64,000 nt of DNA. Origin: Leptodontidium sp. MPI-SDFR-AT-0119 (lineage: Eukaryota > Ascomycota > Leotiomycetes > Helotiales > Leptodontidiaceae). The position numbers and the translations under genes were made by a program. The notes below the pieces were generated by a model. That model was not told where the DNA came from and ran no database searches. It saw nothing but the letters and a program-made list of their open reading frames with translations. Below are positions 34,887 to 47,262 of the stretch, one piece after another. Numbering within the stretch: position 1 is the first letter of the stretch; each line of letters starts with the position of its first letter. The stretch covers positions 434,001-498,000 of the forward strand of contig JAHLEZ010000010.1 of assembly GCA_020726505.1 (NCBI GenBank). The letters run 5' to 3'.

Positions 34887-36480
34887 ATCTTTACTCTTAA
34901 GGGACATATAAATATAATAGAAAGCTTAGTAAATATTGAGCTTTATAAAGACCTTTACTTTATAAATACGTGTTATTATTTTATTAATTAAAGGGATTAA
35001 GTACAAGTCTTTTTTTAATAAAGTATTTAGCTTTTAGTAATTAATATATAACTGGAGACTACTATTAACTTTCTTAATAAAGAGAATAAGGGCTATATAT
35101 AATACGTTAAAGGGCTTAATAAAACTTTTATATACGTTATTAATAATATATTACTTAGTCTTTAATAGTTATTCTTTAGTTATATATTAAAGAAGTTTAA
35201 AGGATAAGTCGTTCTCTTTAATAAGCTCGATCTAGTAGTTTACGCCTTAATAGTGCGCTAGTAGCTCGTTAGAGGCTTACGGGAGAAAAAGGGAATATAC
35301 TCTTAATACTTTACTAAGAGCTTCTTATTAATTCGTCGTCTTATGTGTATTTAGCCTTTAAGGCCTCCTTTAGAGTTAAGTCTTTATTTATTAATACGAG
35401 TTTGACACTTAATTAATTTAAGGCCTTTTATTAGTAATAAGTTAACTCTTAGTCGATTTTATATATTAATATTATAAAAGTTTTTACTTTATTTTTCTTA
35501 ACTTTCTTAAGTTAAAAGTACGTTATAAATATTATTACTACTAATATAAGGAAGATTTTTATAGTAATCGCCTTTAATTAATAATTCACCGGAGGGGCTT
35601 TATAAGTTCTTTTGTCTTTAAGTAGTAATCTTAGATTATAAGATATTAAGGGGTTTAATTAATTTTTTATAATACATAAGCGCTCTTTAACTTCTCTAAT
35701 AAAGCTCGAGAGTCGAGTTAGTAGAACGTTAGTAGTAAGTTATATAGAGACTTTAGTCTTAAGAGAATCGTCGAGTGCCGCTAGCTTAGCTTACTTTTAA
35801 TAATAATTATTTAAGTTTATAAAGACATCCCTTTGTTTTATATTAAGCTAGTGAGACTTAATAATTAACTTATTAAAACAGTTAATGTCAACGAAAACTT
35901 ATTAATTAAAGTACAATTAAATAAGTATATTTAATAGTTATTTTAATTAATTATAATTCTTTATATACGACTACTTTAAGTCGTAATACTTAAGGAACTT
36001 CTAATTAATTAAGACGTTAGTATTACTTAAGTTAGTTATTAGAAAGAGAAAGTTAATTTATTAGCGGTCGATTATTAAAGTAAGTAAGATAGATGTGTTA
36101 ATTAACTTGCCTTTTTTATTATTATAATTAGTTAAGACAATTAATTAAGAGAAAGATATAAAAGAAATATTAAATTACTTAACGAGTTAATATATAAAAG
36201 AGGTTTTAATAATATTAAAAATATTAGTTTTATTATTAATATATATAAGTATTTTAATAAAGAATTTATTTCTTTTTAATTTAATATTAATTAAGAATTG
36301 TCGCCCTTTAATAAAAGTATAGAAATTAAATATTAAGTCCTTTTATAAGTTATAATTTATATTAAGGTATAAGTCTTTATTATAACTTAAGAGTTTTTTA
36401 ATAACTTATTAATTTCTAGATCTTTATTAACAACTAATTAAGAAATTAACTTATTAAAAGCTTAGTCTCTACGGCGCTTA
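34887..36480 (-). pseudogene. B3 pol: reverse transcriptase and protease
   Basis: Continues the B3 polyprotein from the ATCTT duplication. RT is at about 34890-35340, linker to 35990, protease at about 35990-36110 (aligns with B4 30540-30700 reversed). The block near 36100-36190 shows the protease/linker insert that B4 also has at about 30300-30540. Confidence 0.7.
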
Positions 36481-36482
36481 AG

Positions 36483-36524
36483 ACAGTCGTTAGTTTAATA
36501 ATTAGTCTTATTATAGTAAAGACA
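36483..36524 (-). pseudogene. B3 Gag zinc knuckle, half preserved
   Basis: Codons read C-L-Y-Y-N-K-T-N-Y-*-T-N-D-C: the outer two Cys of CX2CX4HX4C are intact, the inner Cys and the His are Tyr, Gly is Asn and Gln is a stop. Best-preserved B-family knuckle in the window. Confidence 0.85.
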
Positions 36525-36529
36525 AGTAT

Positions 36530-37740
36530 TAAAAGAGACGTCCTTAAGTATAAGAGGAGGGACGAGAGACTTAAGTCGGCGTAAGACAGGCGAAGGAGAG
36601 GGCGTACGCTAGCGGACATCCGACGACTGTCTTAGAGTTAGTAGTCTCCACGCGTGAGAAACGGGGGTAAGTGAAGTCGAGTGCAAGTTATCTTTCTTTA
36701 AGATGCCGCGCGAGTCGTTAGTATTATTAAAAAAGACTTAAGTGGCTTTACGAGTAATAATAAAGGCCTATATATTAACTCGCGTAGTAGCGATATTTCG
36801 AGACTCGTAATTTAAGATAACTAAAAACTTATTAAGAGTTATATAGTCTTTAATAAAGTTATACTTTTTAATATAAATATTATACTTAAGCTTATTTAAG
36901 ACTTTCTTATATATATTATTAAATTAATAAGTAAGTGAGATCTTTTTAATAACTATATATATCGTAAACTTAATATAGAATTTATTATACGTTATATTAC
37001 TTATTTATAATTAGTTATACTTAAGCTTAATTACTTATACTCAGTTATAATTAAAGAAACACTAGTTTAAGGCCTTTAAGACGTTAATGGCTCTATTAAA
37101 GTCTTTAGCGAAATTAAGGTTTATTTATTAAAGGATAATAGTCTTAGCCTCTCCTTTTATATATTTAAAGTAAACGTAAACTTACAATTTACTAGTAAGG
37201 AAATTACTTAAGTACTTTTAAATAAAGAGCTTTATATTTATTTCTAAGTATTATATTTAATTTCGCCTTTATAGTCGTTAAAGGGGGTATAAGAGTACTT
37301 AACTTTATTAAGCTTAATAGTAAGAATAATAAGGTTTAGCTTAAGGAAGTAATAGTCGGCGGTAAGCTAGAGGTCTACTATAAGAGTACGTACTAATTAG
37401 TTAAAAGGAGAGGGAGTATTAGTCTCTTAATAAGGGTTATTAATAGTATATTAAGTAAGGGCTTATATAACGGCGGCGGCGATAATAAAATTAACGGAGT
37501 CTTTAATTAACTGATTTACTTTAGCTTATTAAACGGGAGTAAGGCCCTCTATATTAGTAAGCTCTAGTAATACGTCGAAGAAGCGCTAGGGTTTGTCCTT
37601 TAAGTCTAAGTCGAATCCGTTAAAGCTCTCTAGTTCTTTTAAGAGAGTCTCGACTAATAAGATAAGGGTGTTAATAAAGCCTAGCCGCATAAGGGCGCTT
37701 CTTTCTTTAGAGCTTCGCTAACGAGGGGGAGAAGTTAATA
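36530..37740 (-). pseudogene. B3 gag, RIP-inactivated
   Basis: Reverse-strand equivalent of B4 gag (28900-30200). The conserved acidic segment containing LEEPENFNGFDLDLKNKP-like residues is encoded near 37590-37650. Several G-rich runs near 36560-36690 and 37440-37510 are less RIPped than the rest. Confidence 0.7.
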
Positions 37741-38027
37741 ATAATAATAAAGTAAAGTAAAGAGGTATTTAAAGTTATTAATCGATTTATTAATTAAATA
37801 TACGTTCGAAATAAGGGCGCGTATTAAGTTATAATAAAGTAAGTTAACTACGAGAGAATATTTAGCTTTCTTTAAGACAATTTATTATAAGGGTAAAGAA
37901 ATACTTATTTATTAAATAAGTTAAGGTATTAAGGCTCGTTATTAACTTATTATAAGGGTAAGTTAATAAGGTATAAAACTAAGCGAAATATAATACTTTA
38001 TAATAAAGGGGTATTAGTCTTTTCTTA

Positions 38028-38316
38028 TATTATAATTAATTAGAGGTTAATATAGCGAGTTAACTTAAGCTTTATATTTAAACTTAAGGCTACACTTAGA
38101 ATCGAGAAGAAAAGACAAAGAAGAAAGGAGAACTCTTTATAAAGGAGGGCTCGAGTATATATATATATATAAAGGACCCTCTTAACAGGGCTTAGCGTAG
38201 TCGAGTACTATTCACGTCAATATGTCACAGGCTCGTTACTTAGTCTTCCCTATTAGGCTTAGCGCCGTCGCATAGCCAGCGATGCTACGAGCCCGTGTCG
38301 GTTAGAATACGAGGCG
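38028..38316 (-). repeat. B3 5' LTR, truncated (289 bp)
   Basis: Reverse complement of the B LTR but lacking the terminal ~17 bp. It breaks off after GAGGCG at 38316 and is joined directly to B5 pol sequence. Confidence 0.85.
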
Positions 38317-39664
38317 CCTGCGTATTATAAAAGATTAATTAAACCCCCCGACATCCCGTGATCCGGGATCACTACCTAAAGACAAGAGAGCCCGTGGAGC
38401 CTCCCTAGCGAATTACTAACTAAAGGCGCTCACTACGGAGATCTTCCTTATATTAGTAATAACAATGTCTACGACGTACCTCCGACCTAGGAGAGCTAAG
38501 AAGAATAAGGTAGAAACCTTTATAATATTAGTATATAAAATTAACTAAGAACTGACTCGTCGCCGGCGAGAGGCCCTAAACTAATTAAGTGTCGAGCTCG
38601 TATTAATAAACAGAGACTTAACACTAAAAGAGGCCTTAAAAGCTAAGTACACGCAAGATAACGAGCTTGTAAGTAAGAAGTTCCCGGTAGAGTATTAAAA
38701 GTACACTCCCCTCTTCTCCCGGCGAGCCTCTAACAAGCTACTAGTACATCGCTAAGGCGTAAACCACTAGATTAAGCTTACTAAGGAGAACGACTTGTCC
38801 TTTAAACCTCTCCGGCGTATAATTAAAGAATAACTATTAGAGACTAAGTAGTATATTATTAATAACTTATATAAAGGCTTTATTAAGCCCTCTAGTATAT
38901 TATACGCGGCCCTTATTCTCTTCGCTAAGAAAGCCGACGGTAGTCTCTAGCTATACGTCGACTACTAGAAGCTAAATACCCTGTCAAAGAAGGACCTGTA
39001 CCTAATCCCCCTAATTAATGAGATAATAGTACGTATTTATAAGGCGAAGGTCTTTATAAAGCTTGATATTTAGTAGGCTTTCTACTACATTTATATAACC
39101 CCTAAGAACGAAGACTATACGACCTTCTACACTTAATACGGCACGTATAAGTATAAGGTCCTTCCCTTTAGCTTTATTAATAGCCCGGCGACTTTCTAGT
39201 GTTTTATTAACGATATCCTTATAAAGCACCTTGACGACTTCTACGCGGCTTATATAAACGACATCTTAATATATTCGTTTACCCCCAAGGAACACGAAGT
39301 CCACGTTAAGAAAGTAATAGTAATATTATAGGCACATAGACTCTAGGCTGACATTAAGAAGTCTAAGTTTAGCGTGTAAAAGACAAAGTTCTTAGGATTT
39401 ATTATTAAAGTTAATAGTGTGAAAGTAAACCTAGAGAAGATTAATATAATTAAAGACTAATAATACGCTAATAATATACGGGGTATATAAAGCTATCTTG
39501 GCTTTTATAACTTTTACTGCCGGTTTATTAAGGACTACAGTCACATTATACGACCCCTCACAATACTTACTAAAAAAGACGCTCCTTTTAAATTCGATGG
39601 CGCCTATAAAGACGCTTAGGAAACTCTTCGGGAAGCCCTCTAGTCTACGCCGGTTCTTTGTTAC
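38317..39664 (+). pseudogene. B5 pol: RT and start of RNase H
   Basis: RT frame with ADGSL*LYVDY*KLNTLSKKD near 38930-38990, AKVFIKLDI*QAFYYI, and catalytic box YINDILIYS (39250-39276). Then [18 protein letters not shown] and [15 protein letters not shown] of the RNase H start (39510-39660). Copia C is inserted at 39664. The antisense open frames at 39011-39229 and 39431-39715 are shadows of this region. Confidence 0.82.
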
Positions 39665-39938
39665 TGTTAGGATAGCCTTAGCTGAGGGGCATTCTCTTAC
39701 TCTGACAGCTTCCAAAGATAGTCGTCTCTCCTGGCCAAATAAAGCTTAGTTTTATACCTTGCCTCTTGGTTTCGTACGAGTAATACTTATATGAGTTACG
39801 GGGTTTAGTACTTAATATATTTAAGGTAGCTTTCCCTTTCGTACAAAAGGGACACACGGAATATACTTAATTAAACTTCACTTGTTATATTCTTTGTTAC
39901 CTTAATATTAAGTATCGAACCTTAGTTAGATACTAACA
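39665..39938 (+). repeat. Copia C 5' LTR (274 bp)
   Basis: Starts TGTTAGGATAGCC, ends GATACTAACA; retains many CpA/TpG pairs, so only lightly RIPped. Confidence 0.92.
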
Positions 39939-40149
39939 CTAATTAGTAGTTAAATAACTATAGAATAATTAAGTAATACTTTTATACGACGACAATTAAA
40001 AAGATAGACTAGAGAGGCAAACTAATTAGACCTTACGTTAGCGACTAATAAAAGAAGACGATTCATACGACAATTAAAAAGACAGACTAGAGAGGCAAAC
40101 TAATCGGACCTTATGTCGGCGACTAATAGAAAAAGACGATTTATATAAT
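39939..40149 (+). other. Copia C leader with short tandem duplication
   Basis: A unit of about 75 bp containing CGACAATTAAAAAGA-AGACTAGAGAGGCAAACTAAT occurs twice in a row (about 39988-40061 and 40063-40137). No coding frame. Confidence 0.6.
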
Positions 40150-42600
40150 CTAAGGATTTATAAAACGCAAACACGACTTAATAACTTTTATTAACCTTCG
40201 TATAAAGAAGGACACAATAATTCCACTACTAGAGGTCACTTACTTATTAGATATAGAAGTATAAGGGGAACCCTTTAACCTTACGAACGATAAGTATTAA
40301 ACGCTTAAGTGAGTCAATAACTATATTACTTTAGCCCTAGTATAATACCGCTAAAAAGAGTTTTAAGACTATAGACTTTAGGAAGAATTCAAGGAAAGCT
40401 TTAAAGAATAAACAGAAGATATATTTATTATTAAATCTTAGGAAGTTATTAAAGATCTTCGTATATACCTCCTTAATCACAGAGTATAAGTACGAGAATA
40501 AAGGGGGTCTATCTCGTACGCTTAAACGTTAGTAAATGTTTTAAAAGAGGAGGAACTATATAAGTAGACAGATTAAAATCGAAGGACTTATGCCTAATAG
40601 AAATCTTAAGGGCAAGACAGAAACCGGCAAGGTACTCCGACTTTAACTATACGAAGCGAACTACTAGCGAGACACGTTATTTCAGACAATTCTAGAGATT
40701 CTTTAATTATACGAACTTAAGAGGCAGAGGACTTACTCTTAGAGTTAATTTAAATAACTCAACGATAGCCTTAAACGTCTAGATAATATTTAAGTCCTCC
40801 GCCTTATGTCGTTTTAAACGAGAATATAGTTAGTTTTAACTAGACTTTATACGTAAACTTAATAAGGTCTTTATTATTAGACAAAAGTCAAATAATTAAA
40901 TAACGCTATCTAACGTACAAACGTTTTAGTCTTATATTATATTTAGCCTTAAATAATAACCTTTTAAGTCAGGACTAAGCCTACGAAACCGTCGAACGAC
41001 TACTAAGACAACATTTATACGAAGATAATTTACTGACCCCAAGAGCTCCTCCGCCGGAACCGACTATATTATATAAGTCTCAGATAATTATCCCGAACTT
41101 ACGGTTATTAACGGACTTAATAAAGGTTTATAGTAATAAGAGCCGGAAGTACGGCGAAGAGTAATACGATATCTTAGATATTCGTCTCTAGGTCTTCTTC
41201 GACTATTATACGAAGATTAAAATCTTAAGTAATTAGTATTATTTAATATTCTCGATTATATTAAAAGGACGAGTAGCGGATTTCTATTACGACAAGATTA
41301 TAAGACGTTTGTACGATTTCCTTATAATAATTTATATAACTCGGAATCACTTTGAGACTAAAGAGAATTAATAAAAGTACTTATTTAAGTAAAGAGAAAC
41401 TATATTAATCTTTATAATTATAAAGAACTTAAAGAAGTCTTAATTAAAATACTTAGAAATTATATTTAATTCTCTTTATATAGTGTAACACGGCCTATTG
41501 AGGGAATACTAGATAGAGTATAATCTTCGCGATTAAGTACTAAACGTATGTCGTAAAGTAAAAGAGTATAATCTAGTATTATATAAGCCTATATAGACAT
41601 TTAAAGGGCTATACGCAGACTTATGATCTGTAATTACTATAGCCGTACGAATAAGGGAGGTTAGCACTTACTTACAGAATCGTTTGTATAATTATAATCA
41701 CAACTTAATAGAGAGACAATTTTATAAGAAGGCACGACGATTTCCGGATTATATAGTATTAAATTAGTTCTAAAAGAGGACTTTTCGTCTAAGGAACCCT
41801 TTTAATAATTATACGAATAAGAAATATATTATTTATAAGAAGGAAGGTTACTAGTTAATAAATTATCTAGAGGCAGAGTAAAAAGCCGCGTGAGTAAAAG
41901 TTAAGAATCACTTAATAATTAAGTTCAATAGATCTAAGAAAGTAACTTAAGCTTTCTTAAACTCGTACGAAGATTTCTTAGGGGAATTTAATCGTACGAC
42001 AATAGAAGAAGTACTAAAGGATATAAAGGAATAAAAGGACGAAAATAAGCTAAAAGGATTCTTTATAAAGTACGAGGAAGTCGACGGATAATAAATAATC
42101 TAAGTTTTAAACGACGAATCGACAAAACACGCCTTTTTATAACGAGACTTAATAAAGGATTCGTATAAAGGCGAGGTATTTATTATTAGAGATAAATATT
42201 TGTTTAAAGTCTTTTAAGAGATTATATTAAATAGTAATATTACCGGAATCTCTACTATAAGAAAGTAACAAGTCCAAGTACTTCTAAAGCTTAACTTGTC
42301 GTTAGAAGTTAATTATATAAGTAACTAAACATATACGATTCGATTTAGTAAAGGAGTAATAGAATTAAAGGGATTAATACTTATACGAACACTTATTAAG
42401 TAAGTAAAGTTTTAGATTATTTTAATAAATACCTTGTTCCTGTTATATATTTAAGATATAGACTCCCTTAGTATATAATTAAATAACTTTTAGAATATTA
42501 TAATTTAAGGGGATAAGAGAATTCTGATCGTACGAAAATAAGGACATTTATAAATAATAATTTATATAATAAAAGACACGTTTATATATTAACACTTTAC
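40150..42600 (+). pseudogene. Copia C gag and protease region
   Basis: About 2.4 kb between leader and integrase where Gag and protease of a Copia polyprotein are expected. Reading is badly broken; I see long runs of charged residues but no confidently placed zinc knuckle or DSG triad. Assigned by position only. Confidence 0.5.
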
Positions 42601-43420
42601 AGAAATAAAGCTTAAGTAACTTTATTAACGTTTTAAATATCCTTTAGTTAAGAAACTATACCGCGTTCTTTAGCGAGTAAGACACGAGGAAATAAACTTT
42701 CGTATAATTAAGAAGATCTTAAAGTTCTACGAATAGTATTAGCTTTATATAAAGAACTTAAGTCGATTCAGATTCTCTTTAAAAGATAATATCGAATTCA
42801 ATTTCTCTATAATTATAGATATCTTATATCTTTTAGGAGTAGTAGTCTTTTAAGTAGTTAATAAAGTAACCGGCTTTAATACCGCTCGATTCCTAAAAGA
42901 TAATTTAGTAAAGATAACGTAAATTACACTTTGTACGTATTAGATTAATACTTACTTTAAACCCCCTGATTACTTTGTATATAATACCGGGACAAACTTC
43001 GTATTATTAGAATTTAAAGTAAATACTTATATAATAAACGTTAATATTAAGGAAGTCTTAGTCGAGGTATATTAAAGTGTCGGGAAGGTTAAGTAGTATT
43101 ACGCTCCTTTACACCGATTGTACGAGATTATTTAAGACAAGACAAGAAGAGAAAACCTAGTAAAAGAAGTAGTCCTTTAAATAGCCGTGAAAGCTATAAA
43201 TAATATAACTAGTCTAAACAGACTAATTCTAATACTTCTTGTTTTTAGAGTATATCTTAGAGTTTTATACGAAGACTTATTATTTATAGATATACTTACT
43301 AGAGTAAGGGTAGTTTAAATAATAATAACGGAATTATAAAAGATTTAAGCTATACAAAAAATTAAAGATACTTAGAATATAAGGAATAGCTTTAATATTA
43401 CTAAAACTATACGACTTTTA
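42600..43420 (+). pseudogene. Copia C integrase, RIP-inactivated
   Basis: Frame: EINFRIIKKILKFYE, FRFSLKDNIEFNFSIIIDIL, then VNKVTGFNTARFLKDNLVKI, PPDYFVYNTGTNFVLLEF, KEVLVEVY*SVGKVK*YYAP and AVKAINNITS. This matches the integrase of a fungal Copia clade whose consensus has VEAHNS-x-GKVERYHAPLRR at this place. Conserved acidic residues are partly lost (Asp to Asn before GTNF). Confidence 0.85.
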
Positions 43421-43699
43421 TTATAATCTTTAGTAAAAGTATAACGGGAGAAAAAGGGATAAATAAGCCCGTTTTTATTATTATTAGTCACGGGGAAAAA
43501 GTATATTATTTAATTACCTTTAGGACCGACTTCCTTTTATATAATAGTAATTAAGTCGTTTTATATAAAAGAAATCGCCGAGGCCCTAGATAACTATGTA
43601 CGATTAAATTAAGTGTCTCCTTTAGTACGGCTAATTGTCTTGATTCTGTTTAAGACAAAGTAGGAACTCAAGAAGGGACTTATACAATTACTAGAAGTT

Positions 43700-45340
43700 T
43701 TCCTAACTCAGAAAGAATAATACGACTTAGACTTATCTTATATAATGTGAGTAGTAAGGAAGATTACTAGCCTTAGTCGTTTATTTAAAGAATCTTAACA
43801 AAAGGAGATTAATAACTTAATTACTCGAGGCGTATTTAAGTTCGTATAATACGACTTAAGGTAATATCGCGGACGGATCTTTAATTCCCGGCTTATTAAT
43901 AAAATTAAAGGGAAGATAACTAAAGCTCCGTATAAGAAATTTAGACTCGTGATTTAAGTATATAACGACGCGGGAAAGGAATAGATCCTTACTTAGTCTC
44001 TAACGATTTAATAGATTAGTTAGCGACTAATTCTAGCACTTTATCCGTTACTTATACGAAAAGGGTTATTAATCTTTATTCGGGATATTACTTAGGCGTA
44101 TGTCTAGTCGATAACGTTTTTAAATTATATAATCTATATGAGATTATTAAAGTAAATTACTAGTAACTACTCGCCGGATATAATTATACTCGTACGAAAG
44201 TTATTATATAGTATCCCGGAATTAAGAACATATTAGTAAGGGACGTACGACATATATTATAAGGTTAAGTTATATATAAAAACGTCTTCGTACGATTTAT
44301 ATCTTTTAATTACTTAACTAAGAATGCCGTTTAAAGTAGTTAGAATATAAACAGATAATACCTTAATCTTAGTTATTAACGAGTTCTAAGAAAAGGAGAA
44401 GAAAGAACTCGGGATTACCGGTTTCTTTATAAAACCGAAGGATCGTTTATTATACGAATCACCCCTCGCGTTTAATAGATGTATTATATATAATTAAAAG
44501 GACTTTGTCTAAATCCTTTAGAAAGGGCAAGGCGAGAAGTTAATTAAAGTTAACTTAAGAGTACTAGACTATACGAACTAGTATTAGGAATAACGGGCTC
44601 GAGGGGCATATATTACAACTTTATATTAACTTAAAGCTTTATATAACTTATTAGTTGTAACTTAATTCTAAGAACTAGAAGATACTAACGTAAAGAACTT
44701 AAATAAGCGTATTTAGTAATAGATTTAAAACATTAAACGAGGATTAAACTATATTCTTTTAGATTTATATTATACGAAGTTATTTGTTTTTATTAACGGA
44801 TCCTTTACGAATAATAAGGACTTTAGTTCTTAGCTTAAATACGTAATAATTCTCGGTATAAAAGACGACGACCTTAATTCGTACGATTAAGACTCGTTTT
44901 TTTTTCTAGAAATCTATTTTATTAAAATAATATAAAAAATAAACAAGTAACGCGAAGTGTCTTAGTTTCTAAGATTTACAGTATAGTTAATAGAGTTAAC
45001 ATAATAATCGCGGTAAAGAGTACGATTAATATTATTACGTCGTAGTTAAAGATACTAGTGATTCTAATCGTTATTTATATAGACTCGTTTTTATTATATA
45101 AATACCTCGTAAAGCTTAGTACTATAAAAGAGAAGCGGCTAATAATTAATATTATAACTTTACATTAATTATACAAACGACGAGAACTTATAGAAATCCG
45201 ATAAATTAATAGTTAAGACAACCCGGCGGATATAATAACGAAGTCAAACTTAAACAAAAGCTTAAAAAAGCTAATTAATAATAATTAGATTATTATACGA
45301 GTAAAAGGATAAGTTAAGAGGGAAAAGAAAGTAGAGTTAA
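43700..45340 (+). pseudogene. Copia C reverse transcriptase (RVT_2) and RNase H
   Basis: RT opens near 43800 with EINNLITRGVFKFV, then GRIFNSRLINKIKGK, FRLVI*VYNDAGKE*ILT and RKGLLIFIRDIT*AYV*STT. The catalytic box is I*TDNTLIL at 44353-44379, i.e. a QTDD-type box rather than YVDD, with the second Asp now Asn. RNase H starts about 44770 (LFVFINGSFTNNKDFSS) with the first catalytic Asp replaced by Asn. All stops are RIP-type. Confidence 0.85.
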
Positions 45341-46988
45341 GGGAAGAATAGTATTATATAATATAATGATTTTATTTATTAAATACGTGTTTTTATTTTA
45401 TTTTAGTTACTTATTTAAATACTATATAAAATAATAGTTATGTATTTGCCGACTAAATAAATAATATTTAATACGACGATCGACTATCTAACGACTAATT
45501 ATTTAATAATAATTTAATAATAGATTAATTAAGGGAAATCTCTATTAGTTTCTTTTATATAAGCTCCTGTACGAAGTACTTATCTTAAGTATTATATAAA
45601 GGTTAAAGATGAGCTTGAGTCTAGTCACTTAAAGGGAGCCTCTATATAATGCCTAGAAGCTTAGTTATAAAAAGGAATTATACTTATAAATAAAAGGGAA
45701 TATAAAAAATACGTATAAAGTTATAAGATAATTAGAGTATCTTTAGATTTATCTTTTATTAAGCCCCTTCGTATAAGTCTAATAATAAGTCCCTATAGTG
45801 CCCTTTATATAATAACTACTTGAACTTCGTTACTCTTGTTTCCTAAACTTCTATCTTTAGATAATAAGTTCTTAAGAGGGGGATTATAATAAGTAATATA
45901 ATCTCGCTACTTATAATTACTATAGTTATCCCCGAAATAACCTTAAACTAAAGCACAGTTAAGGAAAGGCGTTAAGTTACGCCGGGAACATTTAATATAA
46001 GGAATAACTCAGATAATACCTCTCGATTAAATTAAGAGGGCATTGACGTATAAAGGCCGATGTGTTATAAGCTACTAGGGTGTAATACGCCCTTGTACAA
46101 AGGCGACATCACGTCTTAATATAATTAAGACTGTTTATTATAACGTATTATAATATAACGGACCTAGTTGCTGCCCGCCGATAATGAGTATAAGATAGGC
46201 GTTGGCGTTAGCAGTAGTTAGCGCGGTATTAACGGCGTTAAAGAGAACAAGGGCCTTATACAATATTAGTTCTTAGACAAGAGGACTAGAGGTTCGTATA
46301 AGAAGCTATATCTTAGGGATAAGGGCTAGCTTATATAAAGAGAAAAAGACTAATATTGTGTGGTGTGGTGTAGTATAGTGTAGTGTAGTGTGGCTACGTA
46401 GGCGTTAGTACTACCTTACTAATGTTGCAGCAGCTGTGCGAAGCTAGTCTCGAGGGGGTAGACTTTATACGAGGGAGAGTACTTACTTAGTTATAGTAAT
46501 AGTAGTAGTATTATAGCCTATAGAAGACCTTTCGTTAGTACACAGCGACAACGAATTAGATTACCTTATAAGCAAGGCGGAAAAGAGAGGCGCTAATTTA
46601 TACGAGGCTATTTTAAGTCGTATAGAGAATATTTAAGGAAGAGGAGAGTTATATAAAGAAGAGAAAGGGGACTTACTATTACTATTACTATTATTATTAT
46701 TAATTAAAGAAAAAGAGAAAAAGAAGAGGAAAGGGAATTCAGAAAATCTCTTTTGTGCGTAAGAAAGGCTAATAATTAATTAACGAGAGACGTACGAGGA
46801 AAGAATAAAGTCGTTTCTTCTTAAAGCGGTTACTATTTAATATAACGAGCCGAAGTCACATGAGGCACGTGCTTCGTACAAAGGAAGAAGAGGAGTTAAG
46901 GATAATGTACTAGGCTGCGCGCACTTCGTATAAAAGAGAAAGAAGGAAGGTAAGAGAGTTTTTTTTTTAATAAAAGAAGAGTTATTAG
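45341..46988 (+). other. Copia C long 3' region with microsatellites
   Basis: About 1.65 kb between RNase H and the 3' LTR, unusually long for Copia. It holds a (GTGTG/GTGTA)n run at 46357-46393, a (TTACTA)n run near 46673-46710 and long purine tracts (46620-46740, 46900-46980). No recognisable gene; an extra degraded ORF cannot be excluded. Confidence 0.5.
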
Positions 46989-47262
46989 TGTTAAAATAGC
47001 CTTAGCTAAGGGGTATTCTCTTACTCTGACAGCTTCCAAAGATAGTCGTCTCTCTTAGCCAAATAAAGCTTAGTTTTATACCTTGCCTCCTAATTTTGTA
47101 TAAGTAATACTTATACGAGTTACGGGGTTTAGTACTTAATGTATTTAAAGTAGCTTTCCCTTTTATACGAAAGGGACACACGGAATATACTTAATTAAAC
47201 TTCACTTGTTATATTCTTTGTCACCTTAATATCAGGTATCGAACCTTAGTTAGATACTAACA
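46989..47262 (+). repeat. Copia C 3' LTR (274 bp)
   Basis: Starts TGTTAAAATAGCC, ends GATACTAACA. Same length as the 5' LTR, differing mainly by transitions. Confidence 0.92.

Larger units (their letters stand above)
26458..38316 (-). mobile_element. Chromovirus B3, minus strand, split by B4
   Basis: Oldest visible layer. Its sequence is 26458-28287 (integrase to RNase H/RT) and 34887-38316 (rest of RT, protease, zinc knuckle, gag, leader, 5' LTR). The two pieces join at the duplicated ATCTT that flanks B4. The left part of B3 lies before base 1, because B2 is inserted in it at 26457/26458. The right LTR is truncated at 38316. RIP-inactivated. Confidence 0.82.
39665..47262 (+). mobile_element. 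Complete Copia retrotransposon C, 7598 bp
   Basis: LTRs 39665-39938 and 46989-47262, both 274 bp, starting TGTTAG/TGTTAA and ending TACTAACA. 5-bp duplication GTTAC (39660-39664, 47263-47267) in B5 RNase H; B4 at about 32295 shows the unoccupied site. Integrase precedes RT, the Copia order. The interior is strongly RIPped, the LTRs much less. Confidence 0.92.
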
